A DNA stretch of 64,000 nucleotides from Parabacteroides sp. An277 (GCF_002159645.1 NZ_NFJB01000011.1:37454-101453), one strand, 5' to 3'. Positions 18,043 through 26,640 are shown, counted from the stretch's first letter. Translations and numbers: made by a program. Notes: generated from the letters alone by a model not told the origin.

Positions 18043-18065
18043 GGGGAGCCTGCAAGGCGTTCCCC
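18043..18065 (+). terminator. Hairpin after engB, weak terminator candidate
   Basis: GGGGA-GCCT-GCA-AGGC-GT-TCCCC forms a strong stem with a two-base bulge ten bases after the engB stop. A T-run does not follow directly, so termination is uncertain. Confidence 0.35.
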
Positions 18066-18116
18066 ATACGGAAATACAACGATTATTTGTCGCATTTATA
18101 ACTATACTTATTGGAA

Positions 18117-18890
18117 ATGATAAGCAAGAACAAAATCAAATATATCCATGCATTGGAAGCTAAAAAACGGAGGCAAGAAGCCGGCGTATTTATAGCAGAA
18201 GGAAATAAGTTGGTGGCAGACATGCTGCCGTTTTACCGATGCCAGTTCCTGGCGGCCAAGCCCTGCTGGATGGCTACGCAAGGCGACATTCCGGCCGAAG
18301 AACTTATCGTAGCCGACGAAGAGGATATCCGCCGGGCAAGCCTCCTAAAGAACCCACAAGACGTGCTGGCGGTGTTCTATCTCCCGACATGGAACCTGGA
18401 AGAGGTGCATCCCGACCGGGAATTGGTGTTGGTGCTCGACGGCATCCAAGACCCTGGCAACCTGGGGACGATTATCCGCCTGGCCGATTGGTTTGGCATC
18501 GAACATATCGTCTGCAGCCCCGATACGGCGGATGCCTTTAATCCGAAAGTAGTACAAGCGACCATGGGTGCCTTGGCGCACGTGAAAGTATTTTATACCG
18601 AGCTGGAGCCCTACCTGAAACAGGAGAAAGCGCAAGGCATCCCCTTATATGGTACTTTCCTCGATGGAGAGAACCTGTATGACAAAAAATTGACCCAAAA
18701 CGGATTGTTAGTTATGGGAAATGAAGGGAATGGAGTCCGTCCGCAAATAAAAGCCTTGCTCGACGAACGTCTTTACATCCCGCCCTTTCCGCCCGGACGG
18801 GAAACGGCCGAATCACTCAACGTGGCCATCGCGACGGCCATTGTATGTGCCGAGTTCCGACGCCGCGAAGGGGTGAAGCGTGAGATGTAA
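18117..18890 (+). CDS. TrmH-family (SpoU) RNA 2'-O-methyltransferase
   Basis: A SPOUT-class RNA 2'-O-ribose methyltransferase of 257 residues. Seen: an N-terminal substrate-binding segment (KNKIKYIHALEAKKRRQEAGVFIAEGNKLV), then the knotted catalytic domain with motif 1 LDGIQDPGNLGTIIRLADWFG (about 110-130), motif 2 VMGNEGNGV near 200 and motif 3 IPPFPPGRETAESLNVAIATAIV near 225-247. The target is probably 23S rRNA or tRNA. The ATG at 18117 is chosen; a TTG two codons upstream is less likely. Its last 78 bases overlap the convergent gene at 18813-19184. Confidence 0.93.
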   Translation: MISKNKIKYIHALEAKKRRQEAGVFIAEGNKLVADMLPFYRCQFLAAKPCWMATQGDIPAEELIVADEEDIRRASLLKNPQDVLAVFYLPTWNLEEVHPDRELVLVLDGIQDPGNLGTIIRLADWFGIEHIVCSPDTADAFNPKVVQATMGALAHVKVFYTELEPYLKQEKAQGIPLYGTFLDGENLYDKKLTQNGLLVMGNEGNGVRPQIKALLDERLYIPPFPPGRETAESLNVAIATAIVCAEFRRREGVKREM

Positions 18891-19184
18891 CACCCGAACC
18901 GATTCGCCACCCAAAAGTTCCCAGGCTGGTAATAAATGCCCCAGACGCTCGCCAAGCGCCGGATACGAATCAAACGATTCCCCTTTTATCTGTGCCCAAA
19001 CATGTTCCCACAAAAAGGAAAGCCCTACGGGAAGCACGAGTAAAAAACCATTATAAAAAGAGGTACAAGCCCTCTCCTCGTCCAAGGGGAAAGTACCAAG
19101 GTAATTCCCTTCGGCATCCAATTCGACATACGAAAGCCGACGGAACGAACCATTGAAAAGATAATGCGAAGCCAAACGAGCCAT
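18813..19184 (-). CDS. Conserved hypothetical protein overlapping trmH-like gene antisense
   Basis: A 123-residue protein. Seen: MARLASHYLFNGSFRRLSYVELDAEGNYLGTFPLDEERACTSFYNGFLLVLPVGLSF, with an (H/S)YLF start and a T-x-F-x-NGxL motif that I associate with an uncharacterised Bacteroidota family of similar size; function unknown. A -7 box at 19208-19215 supports the start at 19182-19184. Its 3' third of about 78 bases lies inside the convergent methyltransferase gene, an unusually long antisense overlap; the C-terminus (ASELGTYNGRRDGHVE) may be an extension after loss of an earlier stop. Confidence 0.7.
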   Translation of the reverse strand: MARLASHYLFNGSFRRLSYVELDAEGNYLGTFPLDEERACTSFYNGFLLVLPVGLSFLWEHVWAQIKGESFDSYPALGERLGHLLPAWELLGGESVRVLHLTLHPFAASELGTYNGRRDGHVE

Positions 19185-19207
19185 TTCCAATTACACTTAT
19201 TTGCGCG

Positions 19208-19215
19208 CAAAAATA
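19208..19215 (-). promoter_or_regulatory. -7 box TATTTTTG for the 123-residue protein
   Basis: TATTTTTG on the minus strand, 24 bases before the ATG at 19184. Confidence 0.5.
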
Positions 19216-19276
19216 CAAAAAGCCTATTTTATCTCGAAAAAAAATCGTTCCTTTGCGGAAGTAAATAAAAAGAAGG

Positions 19277-20812
19277 ATGAATATTAACCGAAGAGATTTC
19301 ATTAAATCAGGAGGAATGCTTGTGTTAGGTAGCTTGATAGCCCCCTCGTTTTTGGAAAGTTGTGCCTCGCCCGAAGCGAAAAAAGCCGCAGGAGTGGCCT
19401 TTGGCATGAACCATTTCAAAGTAAGCCAAGAAGATTTGGAAAAAGTACTCGCCGCAGCCCTCGAAGCAGGCGGAGACTATGCAGATTTGTTTTTTGAACA
19501 TACGCTAAACAGCAGTTTGCAATTGCAAGACGGAGCCGTAAACAATACCCAATCCAATATCGATTTCGGAATGGGCGTACGTGTTCTTTCGGGAGACCAG
19601 ACTGGGTATGCATACGTAGAAAACATCACGCTCGACGAGATGCTACGTGCGGCACGTACTGCGGCACGCATAGCCGACGGCAAGAGCCAAGCTCATCAGG
19701 CTGCAGCCCTTTCGGAAACAGCTATTCCCGCCCGGTATTACGACGTGCAAGCTCCGTGGGAAACTTTTACAGTCAAGGATAAAATCCCTTACCTTCAGAA
19801 ATTGAACGAACGCATTTTCGCGCTCGACGAACGCGTGCATAAAGTACGGGCGTTCCTTTCCGATTCCACTTCACATATCTTCTTCTGCAATAGCGAAGGA
19901 CAGATGTATTATGATTATCGCCCGATGTGTTCGTTGGCAGCTATTTGCATCATGGAAAAGGATGGACGAGTAGAAAATGCTTATGCCTCGCGTTCCTATC
20001 GGATGGGCACGGATTTCTTGAACGATACACTCATCGAAACGTTGGCAAAGGAGGCAGTCGAAAAAACCTCTATCCTCTTCCAGGCTGTCAAGCCCAAGGG
20101 AGGAGAAATGCCAGTAGTCATGGGAGCAGGTGGATCGGGTATTTTGCTCCACGAAGCCATCGGACATGCGTTCGAAGCCGATTTCAACCGGAAAAAGACC
20201 TCTATCTTCTCGGAATTATTGCATAAAAAGGTATGTGATGAGCATATCAACGTGGTAGACGACGGTACGATTTCATGCAACCGAGGTTCCGTGAATATCG
20301 ATGATGAAGGAACCCTTGGACAAAAGACCTACATCGTACGCGAAGGAATCCTCAACAGTTACCTCCACGACCGTATCAGTGCCAAATATTATGGTATTTC
20401 TTCGACAGGAAACGGGCGACGAGAGAATTTCCGCCAAGTGCCTATCCCTCGTATGCGTGCTACATATATGGAAGCTGGTAACGTATCAGAAGAAGAGATT
20501 ATCGCTTCGGTAAAGAAAGGCATCTACGCAAGTGCTTTTACCAACGGACAAGTACAAATCGGAGCCGGAGATTTCACCTTCTTCGTTTCGCATGGTTATT
20601 TGATTGAAAATGGAAAATTGACGCAACCCATCAAAGATATCAACATCATCGGAAATGGACCGAAGGCATTAGCTGATATCACGATGGTGGGAAACAATTA
20701 CCAAATGGACAACGGTACGTGGACATGTGGAAAAGATGGACAATCTTGCCCTGTGACGTGCGGCATGCCCTCTGCCCTCGTAAGCAAACTGACCGTCGGC
20801 GGCGAAAATTAA
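19277..20812 (+). CDS. tldD: TldD-like metalloprotease subunit with Tat-type lipoprotein signal
   Basis: A 511-residue protein of the TldD/PmbA family. Seen: a twin-arginine motif NRRDFIKSGG (4-13), a hydrophobic stretch and a lipobox-like FLESC (Cys29), followed by the TldD domain with the metal-binding HEAIGHAFEAD (His292 and His297) and the late segment IENGKLTQPIKDINIIGNGPKAL. Classical TldD/TldE is a cytosolic heterodimeric protease that processes peptides such as microcin B17 and CcdA (family knowledge). Here the active subunit seems exported and anchored, whereas its TldE partner 33 bases downstream has no signal. Possible -7 element TTCCTTTG at 19248-19255 region. Confidence 0.9.
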   Translation: MNINRRDFIKSGGMLVLGSLIAPSFLESCASPEAKKAAGVAFGMNHFKVSQEDLEKVLAAALEAGGDYADLFFEHTLNSSLQLQDGAVNNTQSNIDFGMGVRVLSGDQTGYAYVENITLDEMLRAARTAARIADGKSQAHQAAALSETAIPARYYDVQAPWETFTVKDKIPYLQKLNERIFALDERVHKVRAFLSDSTSHIFFCNSEGQMYYDYRPMCSLAAICIMEKDGRVENAYASRSYRMGTDFLNDTLIETLAKEAVEKTSILFQAVKPKGGEMPVVMGAGGSGILLHEAIGHAFEADFNRKKTSIFSELLHKKVCDEHINVVDDGTISCNRGSVNIDDEGTLGQKTYIVREGILNSYLHDRISAKYYGISSTGNGRRENFRQVPIPRMRATYMEAGNVSEEEIIASVKKGIYASAFTNGQVQIGAGDFTFFVSHGYLIENGKLTQPIKDINIIGNGPKALADITMVGNNYQMDNGTWTCGKDGQSCPVTCGMPSALVSKLTVGGEN

Positions 20813-20845
20813 GCATAAATAAACAAATGACAATTCGAAAAAAGC

Positions 20846-22165
20846 ATGATTACAAACGATAATAAAAATCTGGTTCAATGGGCGATGGATTATGCCCTGA
20901 AAAATGGATGCCAGGCATCGAAAGTAAGCCTCTACAATGGTTCGACCACCTCGTTCGAAATTCGTGATCGGAAGATAGACCGTTTGCATCAGGCATCGGA
21001 AAATTCGCTGGTCGTCCAGCTTTACGTGGACGGACGGTTTGGTTCGTTCTCGACCAATCGGTTGGATAAAAGCGAACTGGAGAAATTCATTCGGGATAAC
21101 ATCGACGCGACCCGTTATTTGGCGGAAGACAAGGCGCGTACTCTTCCTGATACCTCGCGTTATTATCAAGGAGGTCTTCCCGATCTGCAATTAATCGACC
21201 CGGATTTCGACTCCATCCAGCCCGACGTAAAGAAAGATCTCGCGCTTCAGGCATGTGAAGAAATCATGGGGAAAGACGATCGCATCATTTCCGTTTCTAC
21301 CGCATATGGCGACGAGAAGGATTTCAAATATATGGTTACCAGCAATGGATTCGAAGGCGAAACGTCGGCTTCTTCGTTCAGCTTGGCTGCCAGTGTGAGT
21401 ATAAAAGGCGAAGGAGAAGCGCGCCCCGAATCCTACTGGTACGATTCGTCGCTCTATTTCTCCGATTTGCAAAAGACGGGCATCGGCACGAAAGCCTTGG
21501 AACGCGTGTTGCGAAAGTTGGGACAAAAGAAAATCCAGTCCGGACGTTATGAGATGGTGGTCGACAATATGAACGCGGCCCGGCTGCTCTCGCCAATGAT
21601 GGATGCCATCGATGGCGCTTCCATCCAGCAGAAAAGCTCGTTCCTGATAGATAAATTGGGGCAACAGGTCGCGGGAAAGAAATTTACGCTCCGCGACGAA
21701 CCCCATCTCCGCAAGACGGCGGGCGCCCGCTATTTTGATAACGAAGGCGTGGCGACAAGCCCGCTGACGATTTTCAACGCTGGCGTATTGGAAACCTACT
21801 TTATCGACACGTATCGCGCGAACAAAATGAATGTGGCGCCCACGATATCTTCTCCCTCGGTTCTCACCATGGAAATGGGCGATAAAAATGTGGACGGGCT
21901 CATCGCGGACATCGCGCGAGGTATTCTCGTCACCGGGTTTAATGGCGGAAACAGTAACAGTACTTCCGGCGATTTTTCCTATGGTATCGAAGGATTCCTC
22001 ATCGAGAACGGGCAGCTGACGCGTCCCATCTCTGAGATGAATGTCACCGGGAATATGCTCCAGCTTTGGAACCAACTCGTGGAAGTGGGAAACGACCCGC
22101 GCCTTACCTCCAGCTGGCGTATACCCAGCCTCCGCTTCGAAGGCATCGATTTCAGCGGATTGTAA
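20846..22165 (+). CDS. tldE: TldE/PmbA-like partner subunit
   Basis: A 439-residue protein of the TldE (PmbA) branch, which lacks the HExxxH zinc site and forms the other half of the TldD/TldE protease. Seen: MITNDNKNLVQWAMDYALKNGCQASKVSLYNGSTTSFEIRD at the start with no signal peptide, and the C-terminal FNGGNSNSTSGDFSYGIEGFLIENGQLTRPISEMNVTGNM typical of the family. It is in an operon with tldD. A terminator follows. Confidence 0.92.
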   Translation: MITNDNKNLVQWAMDYALKNGCQASKVSLYNGSTTSFEIRDRKIDRLHQASENSLVVQLYVDGRFGSFSTNRLDKSELEKFIRDNIDATRYLAEDKARTLPDTSRYYQGGLPDLQLIDPDFDSIQPDVKKDLALQACEEIMGKDDRIISVSTAYGDEKDFKYMVTSNGFEGETSASSFSLAASVSIKGEGEARPESYWYDSSLYFSDLQKTGIGTKALERVLRKLGQKKIQSGRYEMVVDNMNAARLLSPMMDAIDGASIQQKSSFLIDKLGQQVAGKKFTLRDEPHLRKTAGARYFDNEGVATSPLTIFNAGVLETYFIDTYRANKMNVAPTISSPSVLTMEMGDKNVDGLIADIARGILVTGFNGGNSNSTSGDFSYGIEGFLIENGQLTRPISEMNVTGNMLQLWNQLVEVGNDPRLTSSWRIPSLRFEGIDFSGL

Positions 22166-22194
22166 CAGGATAAAAATCAAAATAAATGACGAAG

Positions 22195-22235
22195 AACGGG
22201 GAACAGGCGACGCTTGTTTCCCGTTTTCCTTTTTA
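22195..22235 (+). terminator. Intrinsic terminator after tldE
   Basis: AACGGGGAACA (22195-22205) pairs with TGTTTCCCGTT (22215-22225), with one G-T pair, followed by the T-rich TTCCTTTTTAT. It lies 30 bases after the tldE stop. Confidence 0.75.
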
Positions 22236-22339
22236 TCTTTTCAACTCGTCTTCATGATTCTTACGTTTTTCCCGCTTGTATTTAACAGATGAATCTCCCA
22301 ACTTTGTGTCCGAAAATAACTAACTAACATAAACGAATT

Positions 22340-22786
22340 ATGATATTAGCATCCTTAAAAGACGCGGGCGCCATTGAAAAAATGCACCCCCTTTTTCCTA
22401 AAGCATTTGAATTTCTTCGTCAAACGGATTTCCAAAAGATGGAGGATGGCTGCCACGAAATCGATGGCGATGCCCTTTTCGTCAACATCCAGACTATTTC
22501 CGGGAAAGGTTCGCAAGATGCGATTATAGAAACACATCAAAAATATATCGATATCCAAGTTCCGCTCGTGGGAATTGAACAAATTGGATGGAAGCCGACG
22601 GCTGATTTAATGGAAATGGCCAAGCCCTATGATGAGGCGAACGACATCACCTTTTTCGTCGATCGGCCTACTTCTATCGCTCGTATCTATCCGGGCCAAT
22701 TTGCTATTTTCTTCCCCGAAGATGGCCACGCGCCGGGAATAGGTGAAGGCTTTATCCGCAAAGTAATTGTAAAGGTAAAACGATGA
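22340..22786 (+). CDS. YhcH/YjgK/YiaL family protein
   Basis: A 148-residue cupin-like protein of the DUF386 family. Seen: MILASLKDAGAIEKMHPLF, GDALFVNIQTISGKG, ETHQKYIDIQVPLVG (the conserved E-x-H-x-x-x-x-D metal-site region), FFVDRPTSIARIYPGQFAIFFPEDGHAPGIG and the C-terminal KVIVKVKR. Family members bind metal and occur near sialic-acid, beta-galactoside or other sugar genes, where some act on sugar anomers or biofilm sugars; the exact reaction is uncertain. Its stop overlaps the next gene by four bases. Confidence 0.9.
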   Translation: MILASLKDAGAIEKMHPLFPKAFEFLRQTDFQKMEDGCHEIDGDALFVNIQTISGKGSQDAIIETHQKYIDIQVPLVGIEQIGWKPTADLMEMAKPYDEANDITFFVDRPTSIARIYPGQFAIFFPEDGHAPGIGEGFIRKVIVKVKR

Positions 22787-23358
22787 AAACGTACATGTTC
22801 CGAATGGCGACAGCACAAGATGCTGCTGCCATTCTTTCCATTTATGCGCCTTATATCCGCCAGACACCGATTACGTTTGAATATGAAGTTCCCACGTTGG
22901 AAGAATTTACAGAGCGTGTGCGGTGTATTTTGCGGAATTATCCGTATATCGTCTGCGAACAAGCGGGAGAAATCATAGGATATGGCTACGCTTCGGCTTA
23001 CCACGAACGGGCTGCTTATCAATGGGATGCAGACCTATCCATTTATTTCGCGCCAGAGGCGACGGGACACGGACTGGGCCGGCAGATGCTTTGCAAGCTG
23101 GTCGAAATCCTGCGGCTGCAGGGCGTTAGGAATGTGTATAGCTGCGTCACATTTCCTAACCCGCCCAGCGAACAGATGCACGAGGCGCTCGGCTTCCGTA
23201 CCGTCGGCCGTTTCCATCAGGCGGGATTTAAATGCGGCTCCTGGCATGATGTGACTTGGTTTGAGAAACAAATTGCTCCTTGCGACGGACATCCGGAACC
23301 CTTCCGCTCTATTCAAAGCATCCCGACTGTGCAAATAATGGAGATTTTAACCCGCTAA
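22783..23358 (+). CDS. GNAT N-acetyltransferase (phosphinothricin-acetyltransferase-like)
   Basis: A 191-residue acetyl-CoA-dependent N-acetyltransferase. Seen: FRMATAQDAAAILSIYAPYI at the start, TPITFEYEVPTLEEF, the acetyl-CoA-binding part SIYFAPEATGHGLGRQMLCKLVEIL (about 85-110), NPPSEQMHEALGFRTVGRFHQAGFKCGSWHDVTWFEK, the hallmark end of the Pat/YncA group. Substrate unknown; the group acetylates phosphinothricin, methionine sulfoximine or similar amino compounds. It is translationally coupled to the YhcH gene and ends four bases into the convergent AraC gene. Confidence 0.9.
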   Translation: MKTYMFRMATAQDAAAILSIYAPYIRQTPITFEYEVPTLEEFTERVRCILRNYPYIVCEQAGEIIGYGYASAYHERAAYQWDADLSIYFAPEATGHGLGRQMLCKLVEILRLQGVRNVYSCVTFPNPPSEQMHEALGFRTVGRFHQAGFKCGSWHDVTWFEKQIAPCDGHPEPFRSIQSIPTVQIMEILTR

Positions 23359-23834
23359 CCTTCCGTTTTCCATCGGTATAATTCCCGGAAATTGTCGGGT
23401 CGGTGCAGACGTCGATATTCCGTCGGCGAAGTTTTTTCCCATTTTTTAAATCGCTCAGTCAGGACGGATTGCCACTTCATTCCGCATTTCTGGGCGATTT
23501 CCGTCACGGTCAAATCCGTGCAGGCCAACCATTCTTTAGCTTGCGCCAGACGATATGCTACCAAAAAATCGCTGGCAAGCTGTCCGGTAAGCAAATGGAT
23601 ACAAGGAGAAAGTTCCTTGGCATCCACATTCAATTCCTTGGCAAAATCTTGTACGCAAATGCAATCGGTAGATTGCATCAGTTCCGCAATCGATTCCATT
23701 AGGATGGAACCTACTTTAGGTACGCTTTTATCCACGGGAATCCAATACATACCTCCGTCTGCACGTATCTGTAGTTTGGATTGAAGCACGGATACGTAAA
23801 TCATTTCCACTGTAATAGGTTTCAAATAAATCAT
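23355..23834 (-). CDS. AraC-type helix-turn-helix regulator
   Basis: A 159-residue protein. Seen: a short N-terminal part of about 60 residues, then an AraC DNA-binding domain with LACTDLTVTEIAQKCGMKWQSVLTERFKKWEKTSPTEYRRLHRPDNF, matching the second helix-turn-helix of the family. The N-terminus is too short for the usual ligand-binding domain. Convergent with the GNAT gene. Target unknown; candidates are the neighbouring genes. Confidence 0.8.
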   Translation of the reverse strand: MIYLKPITVEMIYVSVLQSKLQIRADGGMYWIPVDKSVPKVGSILMESIAELMQSTDCICVQDFAKELNVDAKELSPCIHLLTGQLASDFLVAYRLAQAKEWLACTDLTVTEIAQKCGMKWQSVLTERFKKWEKTSPTEYRRLHRPDNFRELYRWKTEG

Positions 23835-23950
23835 ATTTCTTTCTTTTTTAGCTATGCGAAAATAGGGATTTCATTTTTCCTATCCAAATAAATGAGGCTA
23901 AAATTTACAAAATAATGGCTTTTTATAAAAGTTAGGCGGTAATGTAGAAA

Positions 23951-24110
23951 AAAATTTTCCATGATATCCGTCCGCACGGTATGATGGAAAATATTTTTCT
24001 ATTATAATATACCGCATGAGAGAACGGAAAAAAATTTTCCATCATACCACATTATATAGGATGATGGAAAAACTTTTTCTATATTGCTACACCGTATGAG
24101 ATGAAGAAAA
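23951..24110. repeat. Array G, 2 x 80 bp hairpin repeats after the MATE gene
   Basis: Two tandem copies of about 80 bp start at 23951 and 24031. Each contains an inverted repeat: ATTTTCCATGAT / ATGATGGAAAAT in the first (one mismatch) and ATTTTCCATCAT / ATGATGGAAAAA in the second, followed by a shared tail with CTATAT/CTATTA and ACCGTATGAGAT/ACCGCATGAGAG. The array ends eight bases after the stop of the minus-strand MATE gene (24118) and precedes the minus-strand AraC gene by about 117 bases. The hairpins could act as terminators for the MATE operon. Confidence 0.85.
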
Positions 24111-24117
24111 GAATCTC

Positions 24118-25416
24118 TTATCGTAAAGGGAAGCGGGAGGAAAAGAAGAAAATACCCGTCTGCACTATCCCGCGCAAAGCCAAATAGGACAGAAAAGCAA
24201 TCCATAAGGCGTGGTTCCCGAGAAGGGGATGAAGCGTAAAATAGACCAGGAAAAAGCTGGCCGAAGCAATCCACATCGACCGGAGCATTTCGCGCGAGAG
24301 CGTCGCCCCGACAAAAATTCCGTCCCATAGAAATGCAGCGACGCCAGCTACAGGAATCGCCACCGCCCAGCCGAAATAAGCGCGAGATGCGACGAGCACC
24401 GACGGCTCATTCGTCAGCAACGCCAAAAACGATTCGCCTCCCAACGCATACACGAGGGTGAAGGCAATCGCGAGACCTGCCCCCCACGTAAACAAAACCC
24501 GCACGAGGCGACGAAGTCCGTTGCCGTTTTGCGCCCCGACGTAACGACCCGTCAGCGCTTCGGCCGCATAGGCGAAACCGTCCATGACGTAGGAAAAAAG
24601 CGTAAAGAGTTGCATCAACAACGTGTTGACAGCCAGCACCACTTCCCCTTCGCGCGCCCCTTGCGAAGTAAAAAAGACCGTGACCGCTACGAGGCAAAGC
24701 GTGCGAAGGAAGATATCGCGGTTCAGCTTAAAAAAGGCCTGCATGGCTCCGGCCTCGCATACGACAGCCCAGCAAATACGCGGCCAAAGCCGCCCGTAAT
24801 AAACCATCCACAGGAGGAGCGCCAGAAGGAAACCGGCGTATTGCGCGATTAGCGTACCCAGCGCGACGCCTGCCACACCCATTTTCCCTATGAATACGAA
24901 CGCGAGACTCGCGACGATATTTACAACATTCTGCACCAGCGCAATATACATCGGAAAGCGGGAATTCTGCATTCCCACAAACCAGCCTGAAAAGCTATAA
25001 AGTCCTAACACGGCTGGCGCACCCCAAACGCAAATGGAAAAATAAAGGGAAGCTAAGCGGCGCACCTCGTCGGTCGTATCGACCCACTGAAAAGCTACCG
25101 AAAGAATTGGCACCTGCAACGCCACGAGGCACAGTCCCAGCGCGACGCCGATACCCAGCGAACGGACGAACACGAGCGATACTTCGTCGAGATTCCGCCG
25201 GCCGAAAGCCTGCGCTGCCAAACCGCTCGTCCCCATCCGCAGAAATCCGAATACCCAATAAATCATGCTGAAAAGCATCCCCCCGACGGCAATGGCCCCG
25301 ATATAAGAGGCAGCCCCCAAATGTCCCACAATGGCTACATCCACAAGTCCGAGAAGCGGAACGGTGATGTTCGAGATTATCGAAGGGATAGCGAGGCGAA
25401 GAATCCGGCGGTTCAT
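24118..25416 (-). CDS. MATE-family (DinF-like) multidrug/metabolite efflux transporter
   Basis: A membrane protein of 432 residues with about 12 hydrophobic segments. Seen: MNRRILRLAIPSIISNITVPLLGLVDVAIVGHLGAASYIGAIAVGG at the start, the usual first helices of DinF-type MATE proteins, and AAQAFGRRNLDEV near residue 75. It is a cation-coupled exporter (family knowledge). The ATG at 25414-25416 overlaps the upstream coaW stop as ATGA and starts the family segment; an ATG five codons upstream (25431) is also in frame. Downstream lies hairpin array G. Confidence 0.92.
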   Translation of the reverse strand: MNRRILRLAIPSIISNITVPLLGLVDVAIVGHLGAASYIGAIAVGGMLFSMIYWVFGFLRMGTSGLAAQAFGRRNLDEVSLVFVRSLGIGVALGLCLVALQVPILSVAFQWVDTTDEVRRLASLYFSICVWGAPAVLGLYSFSGWFVGMQNSRFPMYIALVQNVVNIVASLAFVFIGKMGVAGVALGTLIAQYAGFLLALLLWMVYYGRLWPRICWAVVCEAGAMQAFFKLNRDIFLRTLCLVAVTVFFTSQGAREGEVVLAVNTLLMQLFTLFSYVMDGFAYAAEALTGRYVGAQNGNGLRRLVRVLFTWGAGLAIAFTLVYALGGESFLALLTNEPSVLVASRAYFGWAVAIPVAGVAAFLWDGIFVGATLSREMLRSMWIASASFFLVYFTLHPLLGNHALWIAFLSYLALRGIVQTGIFFFSSRFPLR

Positions 25417-26255
25417 CCCACTTCCTCGCATTCACGCTGGTAAATAAACGACAACGCTGCCCCGATAGCCGTGCGGTATTCCGCATATTCGGGGATAATA
25501 AAACGCTTGCGGAACATCCCTTCGAGCACAGGAAAGGTCTCCGCGCATTGCGGCATTTGTGTCAGATTACCAATCAAGACGAAATCATCAATATCAGAGT
25601 TAAGCGAAGAAAGAACTGCTGCCTGACCGATGCATTGAAGCACCATGTGAACCAGACCAGCCGCTACATCCTCGGGAGTCGCGTTGGCCTCCGCCTTGCC
25701 AAAAATAGACGCCGTCGCGCTGAGCGGCAAACCGGGAAGAGCCCGATTACAAATATCTTGAATTTTGAGGTCGATCGAGTCTAACGAACCCCGCAAGGCC
25801 ATATCAATAATTTGTTTGAAGTCCTGCGTCTTGAGCAAAAGGCGCGAAAGACCGAGAATCGTCCCCCCGCCAATACCAATCCCGCCGATATGACGAACAT
25901 CTTGCCCCTCAACTCGCACGAACGAAGTCCCCGTGCCCATGCTTACGACAATCAATTTCTCCAGCCGAGTTTTATATTGCGCACCGAGCCCATTCGCCAG
26001 AAACTCGTCGACACGTGCCGTAGGAAGCCCATACAAAGGCTGTGTGATATAAGCACTCCCCACGCCCGTGAGCAATATTTTATCCACGCTTTCGAGCGGA
26101 ATATGATTATCATATAAATACTTGCCTAATGCGCCAAAGAGGGAAGCCACTGGGTCTGTCGCACGCACGAAAAGCGGATTACAAATCTCTTTACCTGCAA
26201 TCCCTACTACTTTCGTCGTGCTTCCCCCTACATCGATACCAATTACTACTCCCAT
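25413..26255 (-). CDS. coaW: Type II pantothenate kinase
   Basis: A 280-residue ASKHA-fold kinase that phosphorylates pantothenate, the first step to coenzyme A. Seen: the phosphate-binding loop GIDVGGSTTKVVG (5-17), the catalytic acidic LESVDKILLTGVGSAYI, VVSMGTGTSFV and IGGIGIGGGTILGLSRLLL near residues 125-155, all typical of type II (eukaryotic-like/CoaW) enzymes and unlike CoaA or CoaX. It overlaps the MATE gene by four bases. A -7 box lies 49 bases upstream. Confidence 0.9.
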   Translation of the reverse strand: MGVVIGIDVGGSTTKVVGIAGKEICNPLFVRATDPVASLFGALGKYLYDNHIPLESVDKILLTGVGSAYITQPLYGLPTARVDEFLANGLGAQYKTRLEKLIVVSMGTGTSFVRVEGQDVRHIGGIGIGGGTILGLSRLLLKTQDFKQIIDMALRGSLDSIDLKIQDICNRALPGLPLSATASIFGKAEANATPEDVAAGLVHMVLQCIGQAAVLSSLNSDIDDFVLIGNLTQMPQCAETFPVLEGMFRKRFIIPEYAEYRTAIGAALSFIYQRECEEVG

Positions 26256-26303
26256 ATTTATTCCTTATTAAATATAATGTATTATACTGTTTTTTGAGCG
26301 GGG

Positions 26304-26311
26304 CAAAGGTA
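26304..26311 (-). promoter_or_regulatory. -7 box TACCTTTG for coaW-MATE operon
   Basis: TACCTTTG on the minus strand, 49 bases before the coaW ATG at 26255. Confidence 0.65.
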
Positions 26312-26362
26312 CATCCTTTTCCCCTTTCTGAAAAATAAATTCAACTTTTTCCATCCAAAGTA

Positions 26363-26392
26363 TTGCATATTCAAAAATAATGCCTACCTTTG
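26363..26392 (+). promoter_or_regulatory. Promoter of the tRNA-Thr/tRNA-Tyr operon
   Basis: TTG at 26363-26365, a 19-base spacer and TACCTTTG at 26385-26392, a good match to the Bacteroidota -33/-7 arrangement. The first tRNA starts 47 bases downstream. Confidence 0.7.
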
Positions 26393-26438
26393 CACCGCAA
26401 TTCAGGAAGAGAGCTTCCTCCCTAAGAAAGTACGAGAC

Positions 26439-26512
26439 GCCTCTTTAGCTCAGTTGGCCAGAGCACGTGATTTGTAATCTCGGGGTCGTTGGTTCGAATC
26501 CGACAAGAGGCT
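26439..26512 (+). tRNA. tRNA-Thr (anticodon TGT)
   Basis: A 74-base cloverleaf. The acceptor stem GCCTCTT pairs with AAGAGGC, the D-stem is GCTC/GAGC, the anticodon loop is TTTGTAA with TGT, and the T-loop is GGTTCGAATCC. The anticodon stem has one mismatch (CGTGA/TCTCG). CCA is not encoded. Confidence 0.93.
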
Positions 26513-26524
26513 CAAAATACAAAA

Positions 26525-26607
26525 GGGCAGTTACCAGAGTGGCCAAATGGGGCTGACTGTAACTCAGCTGGCTTACGCCTTCGGTGGTTCGAATCCATCA
26601 CTGCCCA
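26525..26607 (+). tRNA. tRNA-Tyr (anticodon GTA)
   Basis: An 83-base class II tRNA. The acceptor GGGCAGT pairs with ACTGCCC, the anticodon arm is CTGA-CTGTAAC-TCAG with GTA, a long variable arm follows (GCTGGCTTACGCCTTC region), and the T-loop is GGTTCGAATCC. CCA is not encoded. It is 12 bases after tRNA-Thr. Confidence 0.93.
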
Positions 26608-26640
26608 CATACCCTCTTTATTTAAATTTTTACAAGTATC

